The notes beneath the pieces were generated by a model. The model worked only from the letters and a program-made list of their open reading frames with translations, was not told where the DNA came from and made no database searches. The position numbers and the translations under genes are program-made. 7,232 nucleotides of DNA from Candidatus Izemoplasma sp. GTDB taxonomy: Bacteria; Bacillota_I; Bacilli_A; Izemoplasmatales; Izemoplasmataceae. Below, piece by piece: positions 6,968-7,232 of this stretch. Location of the stretch: positions 1 to 7,232 of the forward strand of contig JAOZSP010000073.1 of the NCBI GenBank assembly GCA_029939615.1, given 5' to 3'. The stretch's first letter is position 1. Each line of letters starts with the position of its first letter.

Positions 6968-7232
6968 TTATATCCTTCTGACATGTTTTTTTAGAATAAC
7001 TTTGTATTTGTCTTGCATAGATAAACTTGTATCTAGTAGAAATCCTCTTTCATCTAAATACTTATTCAAACTACTGTAGTAGAATGATTTGTTGCTACTC
7101 TCTACAATAAAAGTATAAAGAAAAGGTATAGCCATTAAGTCTCTCGGACGAAGTGGAGATGGATTCCCAACTGGACTTAAATGGTAAGCTCGATGAGATT
7201 TGAACTCACATATCACTAAAACACTGCCTACA
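6968..7232 (-). CDS. C-terminal part of an unrecognised protein, open to the right edge
   Basis: An open frame of 87 codons enters from the right edge and stops at TAA (6970-6968). I do not recognise the product. Its first part is Pro/Arg-rich (SPVGNPSPLRPRDL); then comes a short hydrophobic stretch (MAIPFLYTFIV) and a Lys-rich tail ending KKHVRRI. Support for coding: such a long stop-free run is unusual in DNA this AT-rich, and in the final 55 codons third positions are the poorest in G+C (about 23%, against about 33% at first positions), a weak coding signature. Against coding: the first 17 or so codons overlap a tRNA 3'-end-like segment, which could mean the frame is a chance opening over an RNA gene. 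It would read in the same direction as the kinase operon but is separated by that operon's own promoter. Confidence 0.4.
   Translation of the reverse strand, partial: VGSVLVICEFKSHRAYHLSPVGNPSPLRPRDLMAIPFLYTFIVESSNKSFYYSSLNKYLDERGFLLDTSLSMQDKYKVILKKHVRRI
7182..7209 (-). other. tRNA 3'-end-like segment (T-arm, acceptor strand, CCA)
   Basis: On the minus strand, a 5-bp T-stem (GTGAG with CTCAT, including one G-U pair) closes the canonical loop TTCAAAT. It is followed by seven bases (CGAGCTT), discriminator A and CCA at the exact tRNA spacing. That combination is unlikely by chance. However, the 23 bases upstream in the window do not give a normal anticodon arm. Short-variable-loop readings fail at the invariant T33. 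The only long-variable-arm reading (anticodon GTA, Tyr) would need G37 and a poorly paired arm. The 5' half is outside the window. It may be a true tRNA end, a tRNA remnant such as an integration site, or a coincidence within a coding frame. Confidence 0.35.

Noticed and set aside
6941..7153. Inverted 8-mers CTTCGTCC (6941-6948) and GGACGAAG (7146-7153)
   Set aside because: A single 8-base match in about 300 bases is expected by chance, and no flanking bases extend it.
7132..7184. Imperfect inverted repeat CCATTAAGTC / GACTTAAATGG with two small internal hairpins (TCTC/GAGA and TGG/CCA), resembling a three-way junction RNA
   Set aside because: Ten-base arms with a bulge are expected about once by chance at this spacing in AT-rich DNA, the inner stems are only 3-4 bp, and no known ribozyme or riboswitch core is present. 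It also lies in the open frame, which could explain the sequence. There is no U-run for a terminator.

Overview
The window is AT-rich (roughly 30% G+C by eye). Every gene I can support lies on the minus strand, so it reads from right to left. Strong GGAGG-type ribosome binding sites, near-consensus sigma-70/sigma-A promoter elements and low G+C suggest a Bacillota or Mycoplasmatota-like bacterium. This is an inference, because no taxonomic marker is present. Tryptophan is encoded by TGG in the genes read, and I saw no sign of a reassigned UGA.

Layout in transcription order. (1) At the right edge (7232-6968) is an open frame that ends in TAA and runs off the window. Its distal part overlaps a segment that looks like the T-arm and 3' acceptor end of a tRNA, and I could not decide between the two readings. 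(2) A 228-base spacer (6967-6740) holds a convincing promoter (TTGCCT, 17 bp, TGA-TATAAT) flanked by an inverted repeat that could be an operator, then an A/T-rich leader of about 135 nt ending in a strong GGAGG site. (3) A five-gene block follows: a large membrane hybrid histidine kinase (dCache-type sensor, HAMP-like linker, GAF, coiled coil with three 14-residue repeats, HisKA, HATPase, three receiver domains); a CheR-type methyltransferase; a stand-alone CheB-type methylesterase; a receiver-GGDEF diguanylate cyclase; and a GNAT acetyltransferase cut by the left edge. The first four genes are separated by 0, 1 and 2 bases, and the fifth follows after 23 bases.

How the genes probably work together (inference from domain content): the kinase senses an extracellular small molecule through its dCache domain and perhaps an intracellular cue through GAF. 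It phosphorylates its own receivers and probably the receiver of the GGDEF protein, converting the signal into c-di-GMP. CheR and CheB have no chemoreceptor beside them, so an attractive target for reversible glutamate methylation is the Glu/Gln-rich repeat coiled coil between the kinase's GAF and HisKA domains, which would act as an adaptation or gain control. Hybrid kinase, CheR and CheB clusters of this kind are known from several phyla. The overall scheme is therefore not new, but the methylation target and the output are not obvious from sequence.

I found no CRISPR array, insertion sequence, rRNA or intrinsic terminator. The end of the operon lies beyond the left edge.
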